Assembly (NCBI GenBank): GCA_008638375.1
Contig: CM018051.1
Coordinates: 30,946,740-31,010,739, forward strand
DNA from: Nyssa sinensis
Taxonomy: Eukaryota; Streptophyta; Magnoliopsida; Cornales; Nyssaceae
DNA: 64,000 bases
Reading direction: 5' to 3'
Shown here: one piece after another, positions 45,985 to 57,751 of the stretch
Layout: each line of letters opens with the position of its first letter
How positions within the stretch are numbered: the first letter of the stretch is position 1
Program-made: the position numbers and the translations under genes
The notes under the pieces: model-generated
Told to the model about the DNA's origin: nothing
Seen by the model: only the letters and a program-made list of their open reading frames with translations
Database searches by the model: none

Positions 45985-47000
45985 ACTAAATTATGGTTCA
46001 ATGTTATCATACTGTTCGATAACTGGAGAAACAATAATTTTCGTTGAAGTTACGGGTATTGGGATAGGCACCCAAACTTCTTCGATGACCACATTACGTG
46101 ATACATCACTCCCACTAATTTCACCATTCTCAAGGAATTTGGCATTTTCGGTTTCAACAATTCTTGTATTATGGTTAGGGCAGTAAAACCTATACCCTTT
46201 GGACTTCTCTAGGTAACCAATAAAGTACCCGTATACAGTTCTAGAATCCAACTTCTTTTCATGCGGATTATAGATCCTAGCCTCTGTTGGGCAACCCCAA
46301 ATATGAAAGTGTCTCAGACTCGGTTTCCTTCCTGTCCACAATTCAAAAGGAGTCTTTTGAACTGCCTTACTAGGAACCCAGTTAAGCAAATAAATGGCTG
46401 TCTTAAGGGCCTCTATTCACAATGAAATGGGTACTGAGTTACTTAACATACTTCTAACCATTTCCATAAGGGCACGATTACGCCCTTCAGCCACACCACT
46501 TTGCTGAGGCGTACCAGGCATTGTGTATTGTGCACAAATACCATGCTCTTCTAGGAATTTAGCAAATGGTCCTAGACATTGTCTTATTCCATCATACCTT
46601 CTGTAAGACTCACCACCTCTATCTGATCAAATGATTTTCACCTTTCTATCTAATTGTCGCTCAACTTTAGCAATATATGCTTTTAAAGCATTTATTGCTT
46701 GAGACTTTTCATGCAACAAATAGACATAACCGTAACGTGAAAAATCATCGTTGAAAGTGATAAAGTACTTTTCTCCACCAACAGACGGTGAGTCGAAAGG
46801 TCCACAAATATTAGTATGGACAATCTCCAAAAGTTCTCCACTTCTTGTGGCACCTTTCTTTGTATGTTTGGTTTACTTTCCTTTAATGCAGTCCACATAT
46901 ACATCGAAATTAGTAAAATCAAGATTTGAAAGAATCCCGTCTTTTACCAATCTCTCTATTCTTTCTCTAGATATATGACCCAATCTTTTATGCCACAATA
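45985..47000 (-). pseudogene. Integrase of copia element 1
   Basis: HHCC region (ERIERLVKDGILSNLDF) near 46900-46960, catalytic core with LEIVHTNICGPFDSPS (Asp replaced by Asn in HTNICGP; usually HTDICGP), and the later segment GVAEGRNRALMEMVRSML near 46430-46510 with the catalytic Glu. The GKR-type C-terminus reads ELWTGRKPSLRHFHIWGCP. In-frame stops occur at 46625 (a TGA where most relatives have a codon before DRGGE) and near 46415. Confidence 0.8.
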
Positions 47001-47065
47001 AAGAAGAATTCTCATTAACTCTGCTACGTTTAGTTCCAACATCATGATGCAGGGTGAGGAGTGTT

Positions 47066-47470
47066 TTAGCAAAATTTTTTTTTAAGATTATATCTATTTA
47101 ACCCCTCAAATAAAACACCAAAACCAACAAATGAGTCATTTCTTAATAAACGAAAACCCGTATGTTCAAAATGTAAAGCATAACTATCATAATCAAGTCT
47201 TGACATGGAAATTAAATTTCTAGAAATAGTAGGAACATAAAAAGTATCAAATAGGTCCAAACAGTGGCCTGACTCTAGAAACAAACGTAAAGTCCCAACA
47301 GTAACAACTAGTATTTGAGTTCCATCTCCCAAGACTATAAAATGATCATTTTTCTTTATGTTCTGGATCGAAAGGTATCCCTGCATCGAATTTGAAACAT
47401 GAATAGTAGAACCAGAGTCAATCCACCATGTATTAAAATGAACTTGTGTCATATTTGATTCGAAACATAC
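47066..47470 (-). pseudogene. Protease of copia element 1
   Basis: WWIDSGSTIHVSNSMQGYL carries the copia protease active site (DSG), followed by VLGDGTQILVVTVGTLRL and FYVPTISRNLISMSRLD; length is normal for the domain. The frame is closed just after (KKKFC*). Confidence 0.8.
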
Positions 47471-47479
47471 ATAAGCTAA

Positions 47480-47872
47480 TAGCTTACCTTTCTTCTCGAA
47501 CCAAGCTTTTCGTTTCGGGCAATTTTTTCTTTACATGCCCATAGCCATTACAGAAATATCATTTTGGTCCATTATGTTCCTTCTTGTGAACCTCATTGAC
47601 ATGAGAGGGTCCCGCAACCTTCAATGGATCTTTCTTGGAACTCTTCTTATGTGTCTTTCCTTTGCTTCCAACTCCATGACTCATAACATTAACCGAATGT
47701 TGTCCTTGTTGTTTAAGTCTTGCCTCTTCTTGAATTAACATACTCGCCAATTCATTCACATTCCACTTTTCCTTAATAGTATTATAGTGAATCTGAAATG
47801 GCCCATACTAAGCAGGCAAGGAATTCAGAATGAACTGAACAAGGAAACTTTCATAAACATTCATACCTAAAG
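47480..47872 (-). pseudogene. Gag C-terminal part of copia element 1
   Basis: NELASMLIQEEARLKQQGQ and a Lys-rich stretch (KGKTHKKSSKKDPLKV) precede a degenerate CCHC knuckle (FCNGYGHVKKK; first Cys changed to Tyr, last Cys lost), ended by TAA before the knuckle. It continues the N-terminal part beyond the nested LTR. Confidence 0.75.
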
Positions 47873-48559
47873 TGTCACATCCCGAACCCCACCCTACGCG
47901 GATGTCGAGGACGTGACTGCCAGTTGGTCGCGACGCGACCAACCAAAGGCAAATTCTGAACTTTCCGACGAATTGCACTCCAACTGTAGGGTCAGATGCA
48001 GCGGAATTTAAAACTTTTTCTTTGTGTCACGAGAATGCAACTCACTTATCCATCATACGTATATGTATCACAGAGCAAGACTAAATCCAGTCAGTCAACA
48101 ATTCTAATCTCAAAGCATATCTAAAATTAAGCATATAACAACATAGCAGATCTAATATCTCTAGAGTACCATTTAATTCCATGAGCCATGTTCCAATATC
48201 TAGTGCATGTCAATCAAGTCAGTCGTATCATATTACTTACCTGGATATACGGATTCGATTCACAAGAATGTAAGTCTCTACAAATCAGTGCCATCTGATC
48301 CTTATTTGCAATGCCACTTGGCCTATTCACGTCATGTCATAGTACCTTCTAATCCAATGGAGGTAATTCCTGAAAAATGTCAGAATAATGGGGTGAGCTT
48401 AAATAAGCCCAGTGAGTAACACAGATTCCCTATCATGGGTTTCAAAACCAGTGCTTGCTTCCAAGGCACGTGGATAATTTAATCATTTCAAAATAACAAT
48501 TTTCTAAATCCATTTCATAAGCAGTCTAGTATAATGGGACAAGATTGCACAAACAGTAC

Positions 48560-49330
48560 AAACGAATCGGAACATAACCTAACCAACCGGACCAAAACAA
48601 TAACCATTTCCAATATATCGATCAAGACACAGACACTCCATTAACGGAATGAATCACAGCTGAGACTGAGTGGGAACAATAAGTCAATCAAGACAGAGGC
48701 ATATCCTCAACGGCTAAAATTATAACGGAACTAAACGGAAACAATACACTAATCAAGACACAGGCAAATCATGAACAAGACACAACGTAACGGAACTGGG
48801 TAGAAACAATATAACAATCAAGTCAGGGACACATCACTGTCGGAACTAATCATAACTGGACTGAACAATGTTTCAATCAAGACAGACGTATCATCAACGG
48901 ACAGTACACAACGGAACTGGACTGAACAATGTTTCAATCAAGACGAAGGCATACCTTCAATAGCTAGAACATAACGGAACTAAACAAAAACAATATACTA
49001 ATCAAGACACAAGCACATCATGAACGGAACGAAACATAACGGAGCTGAGTAGAAACGATATAACAATTAAGTCGGAGACATATCACTAACGGGACGAATC
49101 ATGACCGAACTGAACAACGTTTTAATCAAGACAGGGGCATGTCATTACGGGTAGAACATAACGGAACTGAACAATACATCAATCCAAACAGACCTATTAT
49201 CGACCGGCGGTACACAACGGAATCGAACGTATCAATCAGGGACATAGACATAGCATTAACGGATAACACATAACCGAACTGAACGGAATTCCTAATTCAA
49301 AGGACACAATCACATCGTGTGAAATGTAGT
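48560..49330. repeat. Degenerate tandem repeats in the long LTR, block 1
   Basis: About a dozen imperfect copies of a 60-75-bp unit with cores 'cataacggaactgaac', 'aatatatcaatcaagacag' and 'aggcacatcattaacgga'. No coding frame. Confidence 0.7.
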
Positions 49331-49979
49331 GCAAGGGCCTACATTAAGTACGTACATTTAAACAATATAGTATTTAGACAGTATACTATACAAGTAGTAC
49401 GGTACGACAAAATATCGTTCTTTGCCTATATCACATGGTTAGTTTAATCATTTCGGGAATAATGGTTCAATACATCCATTTATCTCAACAGTTCAAAACA
49501 GGCAAAACAGTACGGGATGCTAGCACAGGGATCAGGAATATAGTCAATTATTTAAAAAGACTAAAACCATGTCATAAGTGATATAGTACGAAAAGGCATG
49601 CATTTAAATAATTGCACGTAAATAATTGCATTCAAAACAGATCAATAAATCAAGGGACAGTATCAAAACAGTGTCAGAAGTTACTCACAAACTTTTAGGT
49701 TTATCTCCTTGCGCAAATAATCTGACAACCTCCAAACATTGTTTCAGGCACATCCTTGTACATCCTGAATAATCATCATTAATCATAGATAGATCAGAAT
49801 TCATCCATTCAGGTCTTATTCGTCATCTTAGGTGTCTATCGGATTACCTAAGATAGCCTAGTAGCCTATCGCCCTTCCATTGGGTCTCACCCGAGGCTAT
49901 TTCATTCTTTAATTAGGCTTAGCAATTATTAGGATTATATCCTAAGTCATTTAGACTTCAATTGTTATCAGTCAGGCAC

Positions 49980-51060
49980 TCATCCAACCTTAGGGGCAAA
50001 ATGGTAATTTTACCATTCTTGTCCCGGACCCTGTCGTGGTCTTCGAAATAGTCTTTATATCTTAAGTACAAAGTTCTACGTCCTTTGGACTCCAATCGGT
50101 ATTAGTTAGGTTCTCATTTTAACCATAGGGGCAAAATGGTAATTTTGCCATTCTTATCTCGGACACTGTTATGGTCCTCAGAATATCCCATATATCGTAT
50201 ATATGAAGTTTTAAGTCTTTTAGACTTTAATCGGTATCAATTGGGTACTTATTTAGTCTTAGGGGCAAAATGGTAATTTTGTCATTTTTGCCCGGGACCC
50301 TATCATGGTCCTCAGAACGTCCCATATATCTCATGTATAAATTTGTAAGTCCCTTGGACTTCATTTGGTATCTGCTTTAGATCGTCGGGACACATCGGTC
50401 ATCTCTCGTTTTACGCGTTGACTGTCTCGGAGTCTTATTTAGCCTTTCAGTGTTCATAATTATGCCTATGATAATTTATCATATCAGTTTGACCTTTATT
50501 CGACCTCTACTTTGCACTTACAGTGCTCAGGGGTATTTTGGTCATTTTACGTTTTGTGTAATTCTGACCCTGATTCGTCATCTAATCAAGTATACAGTCT
50601 CACCAGTGTTCGGGTTCCTATCAGTATCAGTTTCGTCCCAATCGGACTTTGTTTAGGTCTCGTACGGTATCAGGGGTAATTTGGTAATTTCATGCGTCGT
50701 ATTTTTCGGCACGTCAGTTCATAAAATGGACCTCACCATTGGGTCCAGAGTGTCCAACATAGTGAAATTGGACTATCTGTTATGTTTAATCGGCCTTGGG
50801 TATCATTAAGGGCAATTCGGTCATTTATACCTACGTGTCTGTATTTTTCGGGACCTCGGTTCATTAAACGGACCTCACCGTTGAGTTTAGAATGCCCGAG
50901 ATAGTCAAATTAGGCTATCTGATATTTTTATTTGGGTCTGGGTACCATTAGGGGCAGTTCGGTCATTTATCACTTACGGGTCTGTATTTTTCGGGACTGT
51001 ATTTCCAAAATCGGACTGTACCATTGAGTCCAGAATATTTGAAATAGTGAAAATACACTG
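49980..51060. repeat. Related blocks of about 120-135 bp in the long LTR, block 2
   Basis: Blocks with 'ggggcaaaatggtaatttt' begin near 49990, 50125 and 50260; a second series with 'tctgtatttttcgggac' begins near 50690, 50830 and 50980. Similar modules ('aaaatgaccattttgccc') occur in the other solo LTRs at 24995 and 40395, so they are an old LTR feature. Confidence 0.6.
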
Positions 51061-52635
51061 TTTATTTATTTATTTTGGACTTCGTTTGACATATTTAATG
51101 TCTAGGGGTAAAATTGTAATTTTACCTATTTAATAAAATAATTAAATAATTATTTTATTATTTAATTAATTTATTCAGGGCTTAAATGTATAATTTTTCC
51201 AAAAATCTGGGCCACTGTGCAATTCTGTCAAAGAGTAGGGGTGGATCCGTAATTTTAGGAACTTTAGGGGTCAAAAATGGAATTTCATTAAATTAGGGTT
51301 CAAACCAAACGGTTCTAGGGTTCAAGCAGTGAACCGGTTCACAATTCTTAAAAACCAACCGGTTCTGTGACCTTCAGAAAACCGGAATAGCATAACCCAT
51401 CTTATTCCCAATTCAGCCCCTTATTCACGGTTTGGACAGACCTAATCCCTATTCAATTTATTAACTGTTTACCAAACAGTCGGATTTTAAATTTTTAAAA
51501 TAAAACGGTTTACACCAAAACGGTACCGTTCTATTAAAACGGTGGCACTGTCTTGAGGCGACACGTGTCCGAGTCGACACGGTCTGCCCAAGCGAGTTGG
51601 ACGAGTCGACTCCGTCTTCTTCACCTCTTTCCCCTCAGTTTGCCCTAATTCTCGCAGATTTTCTTCTTCTATTTCGTGATGTTTCAGGTAGGGTTTTTCA
51701 ACTGTTTTGATCCCAAACGTTCTCTGGAGGTGAAGCCAACATTTTGGCATTCATTTGGTGCTTTGAATCGAGCTCAATAGTTCGGTTCAACAGAAGATAA
51801 CCGAACCTGCAATTCGATACCAAACCCTCATTCCTCAACCTTTTTCAGCGCGGTTTGTTGCTAAAAGATCCCTATGACATGTAGTTTCATTCCCCAATCA
51901 CGAAAATCAGTTTAACACACTCTAACCAAAAATGGCATTTGAAGACCGAACCTGCAACTAGCTTTTTGAGGGTGTTGCATGAGGCTTTAGGGTCGCGGGT
52001 TAGGGTTTTTAGGGTCCTTAGGAGGTCTAGTTTAGGTCCCTAACCATATAATCGATCGAGGTTTACATGCATTCAGATCTGTACATGCATTCTCTCTCTA
52101 AGATTGTTTGGATTTCTTTTATCAGTTTTGCATGTTTCTCTCTCTAATTTCTCATGCAATTAAACAACCTATATAATCTATATGCTGTATACATGTTTGC
52201 ATGCTAGAATTGAAACAAGAATAGGATAAATTTGAGAATTTATACCTTCCCCAAATTCTTGGCCGAAATCAGTTTTCTTTTTCCCTCTTCTGTTTTCCTT
52301 CAGTTCCACCTCTATAGTTCGGTCTCTCTCTATCTCCAACACTTCACCCTCTCTCACAGTCCCTCACGTATGCACACACACTCACACAATTCTGTATTTT
52401 CAGAATTCTCTAAAGAGAGAATTGATGCAAGTTATAGCTTATATATATATATGTACATATAGGGCTATACACATATGAGTGTATCTCTACCCTTAGTGGG
52501 GTTTGTGACTGCTGACCTGATGGAGGTGATGGAGGGCTATGATGAAGGGAATGCATGCAAGGCCATTGGCCAATTTGGGTGGTGGCTTGAGCAGATTATA
52601 GGTTATATACATATATTGCTGTATTTATGCACAAA

Positions 52636-52718
52636 GTAACCAACAGCCTAGTTGGTAACTTTTTGAGACAAAGTTGCTTACCTTGGTAGGTCAAGGGTTC
52701 AATTCCCCTTGGCCTCCC
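52636..52718 (+). other. tRNA-like pol III boxes in the long LTR (antisense to it)
   Basis: Plus strand: 'gcctagttggtaac' (A-box-like, 52646) and 'gggttcaattcccc' (B-box-like, 52695-52708), about 40 nt apart. The B-box region can pair as a T arm; an acceptor stem is not evident. Confidence 0.35.
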
Positions 52719-53140
52719 AAGTGACCATTTTCTCTTATTTTCTGGTTAAGGCCCTGTTTGGTTGTCGCTAAATTCCAGTTTCACTGTTTTGGCCTTAACT
52801 CCCAATCTGTAACTCCTTTTTCGGTGCGGTTTCTTCCGGTCAGTTTCTATTTCCGTTATCTTCAATGTCAGAGGTTCCGTGTCATTTATTAGTCATTCGG
52901 GATTTCCGGGGTTAACTAATTCGGGTTCCGTCAGTGTTAAATTGACATTATTTCACCTAATTAATTGGTAATTAGGTTCGGGTATTGTACCCTATTCTCG
53001 AGCATGCTTTAATTGTTTTATCGGTCTATCTTGACCGTCGGGAGATTAGGGTTAATTCCCTTGATTATTCTCTGAGCCGGTATTAATTAATAATTAATTA
53101 TTTAATTATTAATTATACAAAGTCGGGGTGTTACATAGAG

Positions 53141-53578
53141 ACTTGAGTCTGGCAGCTAGATTGGTCATTTCAAGGACATGCTCTTCATTCCACGGCTACC
53201 ATCAAATTTCATGGTGGTAAGTTCAGCCATTAATCTCCCTCCAAGGGACTTGTCCGCTGAACAAAACCGATCTTCCACAGCCTTGAAATATTCGTTTGCA
53301 TTTTCAATTTGAGGAAGCGTTGACTTGATATTGTTCGCAATACACATTCACATAAACATGGTGCTTAATCTGTTCGATCTTTTCCATAACTTAGACAAAG
53401 CTTGCTGCTCTGAATTGCTTGTTTCAGTAATAGCAGCCGGTTTATCAATTCACAGTGCTAAGTCAAGATCCAGAACACCAATATGAAACTAGATCTGTTC
53501 CTTCCAGTTAGAGAAATTAACTCCATTAAAAATTGGAATAGAAAAAGCTAGCGAATGAAGCGAAATAGGAACTGACAC
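53141..53578 (-). pseudogene. Gag N-terminal part of copia element 1
   Basis: Starts at a GTG (53578) where ATG is expected (VSVPISLHSLAFSIPIFNG), then FSNWKEQI, FHIGVLDLDLAL, EQQALSKLWKRSNRL, SADKSLGGRLMAELTTMKFDG. These are standard copia Gag motifs. In-frame stops follow KEQI and DLAL, and one lies near 53350. Gag is interrupted at 53140 by the long LTR. Confidence 0.8.
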
Positions 53579-54157
53579 TACAAAAATATCACAACATTAA
53601 TGCTTTGAAGAAATCAATTCCATTAGCAATATTGCATTCAATCTTTGGATTAACTAATGCAATATACTAATATTCAAATTTAATGGTGATTTTCACTCAC
53701 CTAGGCATAATTGATAACCTTTCAAAGTTTGATTGGTTTGTCACCTTTGGGCATTCATCCCAATCTCACTATAATTCTATCAATTATTCAAATTAATTTA
53801 TTGACTACTTGAAAGTTGGTGCACCTTTGGGTCAAACCATAATAATCAAATAACCATTCAATAATAATTTTGCATAGTCATAATTTAATTCAATATTTAT
53901 AACTTTTCCCAGCAAGATCACTTTGGTGACAACATGCTAACCATAATATAAATATTGATTGATAAATAACCAAGAAAAAAATAAATAAAATAAAATAATC
54001 TTTTAATTTTCTTTAATTACATGCAAAATCTAGCCCATAACAGTTCAGCCCATGCATGTATAAATATAATTATTAACCCAATACATGTGAGTCCATAACA
54101 CAGCCACCATTACTAATTTACTAGGCCTATAACAGTTTCATATCTCAACCAAACATG
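53579..54157 (-). other. AT-rich leader of copia element 1
   Basis: Sequence between the F-box-like segment and gag. No frame. It ends at 'tttttgtag' directly before gag, which looks like a splice acceptor; an intron between the F-box sequence and gag is possible. Two copies of a 'cacctttggg' phrase occur (53740, 53823). Confidence 0.45.
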
Positions 54158-54723
54158 CTATTCTTTTAGATTAGAAAACGCTGCCATTACATGACAGCTT
54201 GTAATAATGGTCCTAGTAAATTTTGTAATTCTCCTGGTCATTGTTTCACAATAGCACCCATCGTTGGACGATAATAATAGTGGATCTATGGATGGTGCTA
54301 TTGTAACGTCTATGGAAGTAATGGTGGCAGCGGCGAAAGATATATATTGTAAACATAATAAGCCATCATAAGAGCCCACCAATTCCAAGAATGTGTTATT
54401 ATGACAGTCAATACAGAAATCAATATTCATAATATGTTTAAAAGGCGTCTCATCAAAAAAATATAGAGATGGACTACTGTAGACTTTTCTGTTGGGTATA
54501 TGAGTGAAGAAAAAGTTAAAGGTGTTTGATCTTTTGAGATGGATTCTAATAAAAGACGGATGGATAATTAGTTTTCTCCATGATTTGGAAATGCACCTTA
54601 TTCGAACAAGACTCTTCACAGAATCATGATAATATATTTCCAATAATATCATTCGGCAGCAGTTAGTTTTCTATTTGATGCTCGTGATAAAACATTAATG
54701 AAATCGATCTCAAAATCAGCCAT
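54158..54723 (-). pseudogene. F-box protein gene fragment captured in copia element 1
   Basis: Minus-strand ATG at 54723 (MADFEIDFINVL), then a frame change near 54650 into a 164-codon open frame. It reads SVKSLVRIRCISKSWRKLI and HPSFIRIHLKRS, the second half of an F-box, then SLYFFDETPFKHIMNI and LELVGSYDGLLCL, the start of an F-box-associated domain. Full genes of this type have 350-450 codons, so only the N-terminal third is present. F-box proteins are substrate receptors of SCF ubiquitin ligases. Its place between the PBS and gag, in the sense of the element, and inside both LTRs, means it travelled with the element or was inserted after. I am fairly sure of the family. Confidence 0.7.
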
Positions 54724-54769
54724 AATGAGATCTCTATATTAAAAGGAAAATCATGATAGTTTCAACCAT

Positions 54770-54781
54770 GCTCTGATACCA
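54770..54781 (-). other. Primer-binding site of copia element 1
   Basis: TGGTATCAGAGC on the minus strand, the usual plant copia PBS complementary to initiator tRNA-Met, two bases from the LTR end. Confidence 0.85.
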
Positions 54782-54783
54782 CA

Positions 54784-55199
54784 TGTGAAAATAAATTTAA
54801 TTTACATAAATAAGAATCTTCAACTATCATGAAAATCACATGATCATCTTTTATGCGGAAATAAATAAATAACATACCGGAATCAGCCATTATGAAATTA
54901 CCTTCAATGAAGAAAGCTTGTGAAAATTATTTCTTTCACTTCACCCCTTTTCTTTTCTTACGTCAAAGTGTTATGGGAAAACCTCGTTAAAGTTATGTGG
55001 GTAGAGAGAGGACAATTCCTACTTAAAATCAAACTCTTATCATACTCCCCATAAAAGTAGATAAATAGGAAAACACTTCTCCTATTATATCTTACTAATT
55101 AAGTAACCGTGCATAACTCTTCTAAAGCCAATAACCACCTAATTTCATTAAGTCCAAATAATGTCCATATTACCCTTTCATGTGGGACATATTCTAACA
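54784..55199 (-). repeat. 5' LTR of copia element 1
   Basis: 416 bp, minus strand TGTTAGAATATGTCCCACATG ... TTTTCACA. It is nearly the same as 43755-44176. The duplication atacc follows at 55200-55204. Confidence 0.9.
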
Positions 55200-55204
55200 A
55201 TACC

Positions 55205-55639
55205 ATGTTGCTATTACAGCAGCAGGAATTTGTCATAAAAGCTATCCACTTCATCTAGGGCTTCTTCATTAGCTACAATTGCTTTTTTTGATTTGAAGTT
55301 GAAAGTGAAAAATAAGACTAAAATGTTTATATGGCAATGTTTCTATAATGCACTGCCAGTGAAAGTGAAGTTGATGAGTAACTGTGTCACGACGGATTCA
55401 ATTTGTTTGGGTACTGTAGTGCGTTGCTCGAATAGGCATGTTAAGAGCGTTGCGGCTTCTCCTGTTGCTTCTATGACTGATGCTACTCTATTAGAAGCGA
55501 TGGTAGTTTGTAAGGCTTTACAGTCTGTAGCTTCTTAGGGGTTTTTTTCTCATATTGTGTTAGAAGATGATGCCCGGGTTGTTTTTAATGCATGTCAACA
55601 GTTTTAGAATATTATAAATAGGAAAAGTCAACAACTCTT
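55205..55639 (+). pseudogene. LINE (L1-type) ORF2 remnant, part 3
   Basis: Continues part 2. LKVKNKTKMFIWQCFYNALPV and SNCVTTDSICLG are the zinc-binding RVT region of L1 ORF2, and ATLLEAMVVCKALQ with SHIVLEDDARVVFNACQQ are the RNase H-like domain near its C-terminus. The usual Cys residues (CPICG) are missing, suggesting an internal deletion near 55425. It is cut at 55639 by copia element 2; the end lies beyond the window. Confidence 0.75.
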
Positions 55640-55681
55640 TGTTCAGTATATCTCACTTACTTTCTGTATTACATTTACCAA

Positions 55682-55721
<40 letters not shown>

Positions 55722-55953
55722 CTCACTATCCACCTACCAAACTAAAAGAGTTACAACAAAAAAGATAAGGAAGGAAAAAGATAAAAGAAATCAAAAAAAC
55801 AATCCGATCTCCAACAAAACTCATCTGCTATGGGATTAAAAAGTCATCTTCACATGGTTGCTTGCTTTATCACTTTATCACTACATTGTCATGTGGCTTA
55901 TCAACATCTTCTATTGGAGAGAATTTAGCTGCTAGAGAATGTTCATCAATACA
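55640..55953 (-). repeat. 3' LTR of copia element 2
   Basis: On the minus strand TGTATTGATGAACATTC ... ATACTGAACA, 314 bp, directly after the polypurine tract 'agtttgaggggg' (55954-55966). Its TATA region is a 40-bp TA microsatellite (55681-55720). Confidence 0.65.
55681..55720. repeat. TA microsatellite in the copia 2 LTR
   Basis: About 20 TA units where the LTR TATA box should be. Confidence 0.9.
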
Positions 55954-55959
55954 CCCCCT

Positions 55960-57017
55960 CAAACTTGGACAGAGAGAATGCCAAAGTCCTAGTTTGGGAC
56001 AAAGATTGAGAAAATATTGTCGGCTTAGAGGTTTTGTTAAAATGTCGGCTAATTGATTAGCTAACGTAACAAATTGTGTAACAAGAAAACTCAGTGCCAC
56101 TTTTTCTCGCACGAAATGATAATCGATTTCAACATCTCGTTTGGTTCGAGCATGAAAAACTGGATTAATGGTAAGATGTAATGCGAACATATTGTCACAA
56201 AATAAAATTGGGGGATGCATGACCTGTGCACCAACATCTCGTAAGATAAATGAAATCCAAGTAAGCTCAGCAGCTGTGGAAGCTAAGGCTCGGTACTCTA
56301 CTTCAGCTCTAGAGTGAGCAACAGTAGGTTACTTCTTGGCACTCCAAGAGATACAATTTCCACCCAAGAAAGTACAGTAACCAGTAATAAATCGTCTTGT
56401 GGTTGGACAACCGGTCCAATCAGCATAAGAGAATGCGTAAAGATTGGGTGGAGTGTGAGATAATAACCGAGTGCCATAATCAATGCTTCCTTTCACGTAA
56501 CAGAGGATCTGTTTAACTAACTGAAAATGATAAATGGTAGGATTTTACATATATTGACAAACAAAATTCATGCTGTAAGAAATCTATGGCCGCGTAAAGG
56601 TAGATATTGCAAGCCTGCCACAATACTCCGGTAAAATATAGGATCGGAAAAAGAGGAATCTCCATGAGGAGTGGCTCGTGGTTTTGTAATCATTGGAGTC
56701 ACAATTAGCTTACAATTATCTATTTGGGCACGTTCAAGCAAATCTGCAGCATACTTCTGTTGAGTTAAAAGCAAACCTCTAAAGAATTTTTAAACTTGTA
56801 TTCCCAAAAAATAATGTAAAAATCCAAGGTCCTTCATAGCAAATCTTTTTGCGAAAGTTGAATAAAAGAACTGGGGGAAAGTGAATTATTTCCTGTCAAG
56901 ATTATGTCATCCACATACAAGAGAAGTAAAATGGTACCATGACTGGTGTGACAAACAAACAAGGAAGAGTCTGCAATATTACAAACAAAACCTTCTTGTA
57001 AAAGAAATGTGCTAAAA
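55960..57017 (-). pseudogene. RNase H and C-terminal RT of copia element 2
   Basis: RT end: LLLYVDDI-type region at 56880-56930 (disrupted), LLTQQKYAADLLERAQIDNC and SIVAGLQYLPL. RNase H: YSYADW-type ADWTGCPTTRRFITGY, RALASTAAELTWISF, LFCDNMFALHLTINPVFH, KRDVEIDYHFVREKV, LADILTKPLSRQYF. Stops lie at about 56330 (KK*PTVA) and 56545. It ends in the polypurine tract of the element. Confidence 0.8.
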
Positions 57018-57350
57018 CACTACAACAGAATAGGGCTTTGGCCGCAAATGTTTTGTGATAGTTTATAGAAACGGCGCAAATTAGTGGCACTTAAAAGAAA
57101 ATGTCACATATTTGTGGCATTTTATTTGAAACGCCACAAAATTTATGGCAGTTCCTTTAAACGCCACATATTTTATAAAAACGATGTCGTTTTAATTAAT
57201 AAAAATGGCATTTTTTATTTTCTGTCACTAATTAGCAGCGGTTTAGAGTTGTAGCCACTAATTAGCGGCGATTTTTTTAAAATGCCACAAAGGAACAGCG
57301 GTTCCGTAAATGTCACTATTACATATAACTCAAAACGACACGATTTGTGT
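57018..57350 (+). repeat. 5' terminal and subterminal repeats of the CACTA element
   Basis: The TIR (57018-57045) is followed by many copies of a roughly 10-bp motif around 'cgccac' and 'gcggcg' in both orientations, such as 'gaaacgccacaaaatttatg', the binding-site pattern expected for a CACTA regulatory protein. Confidence 0.75.
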
Positions 57351-57449
57351 AGTTTTTAAAAATTAAAATACAATTTTCCTTTGATACCCGCACGCTAATA
57401 CACAGAAACCTCTTAAGTGTTTGAAAAAAGAAACCCTTCAGATTCCCTT

Positions 57450-57540
57450 TGTAACACCCCGACCTCGATTAATTCATAATTAGTTCGCTAATTATTAATT
57501 AGAAATAACATAAAGAATAATTAAGAAAATTAATCAAGAA
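57450..57540 (+). mobile_element. Stub of a Tekay-like LTR start
   Basis: TGTAACACCCCGACCTCGATT and about 70 further bases closely follow the start of the long LTR at 53135 (minus strand), then break at a second LTR start. Confidence 0.45.
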
Positions 57541-57702
57541 TGTAATACCCCGACCCAAATTGAAACCGAGCGAACCAAGTAAACCCGGGCGATACCGAGT
57601 AAGCCATGAATGAATACTGCAAAATAAAAATAATAAAAATAAAAATAAAATAATAATAGATAAAATTTGGAATAAATGAAATAAATTAATTATTATTTTA
57701 TG

Positions 57703-57751
<49 letters not shown>

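Larger units (their letters stand above)
47873..53135 (-). mobile_element. Long Tekay-like solo LTR (5263 bp) in gag of copia element 1
   Basis: On the minus strand it starts TGTAACACCCCGACT (53135) and ends GGGTTCGGGATGTGACA (47873). Flanks are taaag (47868-47872) and tagag (53136-53140), a 4/5 target duplication. Removing it rejoins gag (EMTNLAARLKSL | GMNVYESFLVQF). No gag or pol is found inside. It is 1.6-1.9 kb longer than the other two solo LTRs, largely because of two repeat blocks (48560-49330 and 49980-51060). Confidence 0.8.
43755..55199 (-). mobile_element. Ty1/copia retrotransposon 1 (complete ends, nested LTR, captured F-box sequence)
   Basis: LTRs 43755-44176 (3') and 54784-55199 (5'), flanked by the duplication atacc (43750-43754, 55200-55204). 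Order on the minus strand: 5' LTR, tRNA-Met-type PBS, F-box-like sequence, AT-rich leader, gag (split by the LTR at 47873-53135), protease, integrase, RT, RNase H, polypurine tract, 3' LTR. Integrase before RT defines copia. Without the nested LTR it is about 6.2 kb, about 1 kb longer than a usual copia, explained by the extra 5' sequence. Several stops and an RNase H deletion make it inactive. Confidence 0.9.

Noticed and set aside
47873..53135. Possible integrated pararetrovirus or complete non-autonomous element
   Set aside because: No coat, movement or polymerase motifs; termini TGTAACACCCCG/TGTGACA match the solo LTR family, so it is an LTR.
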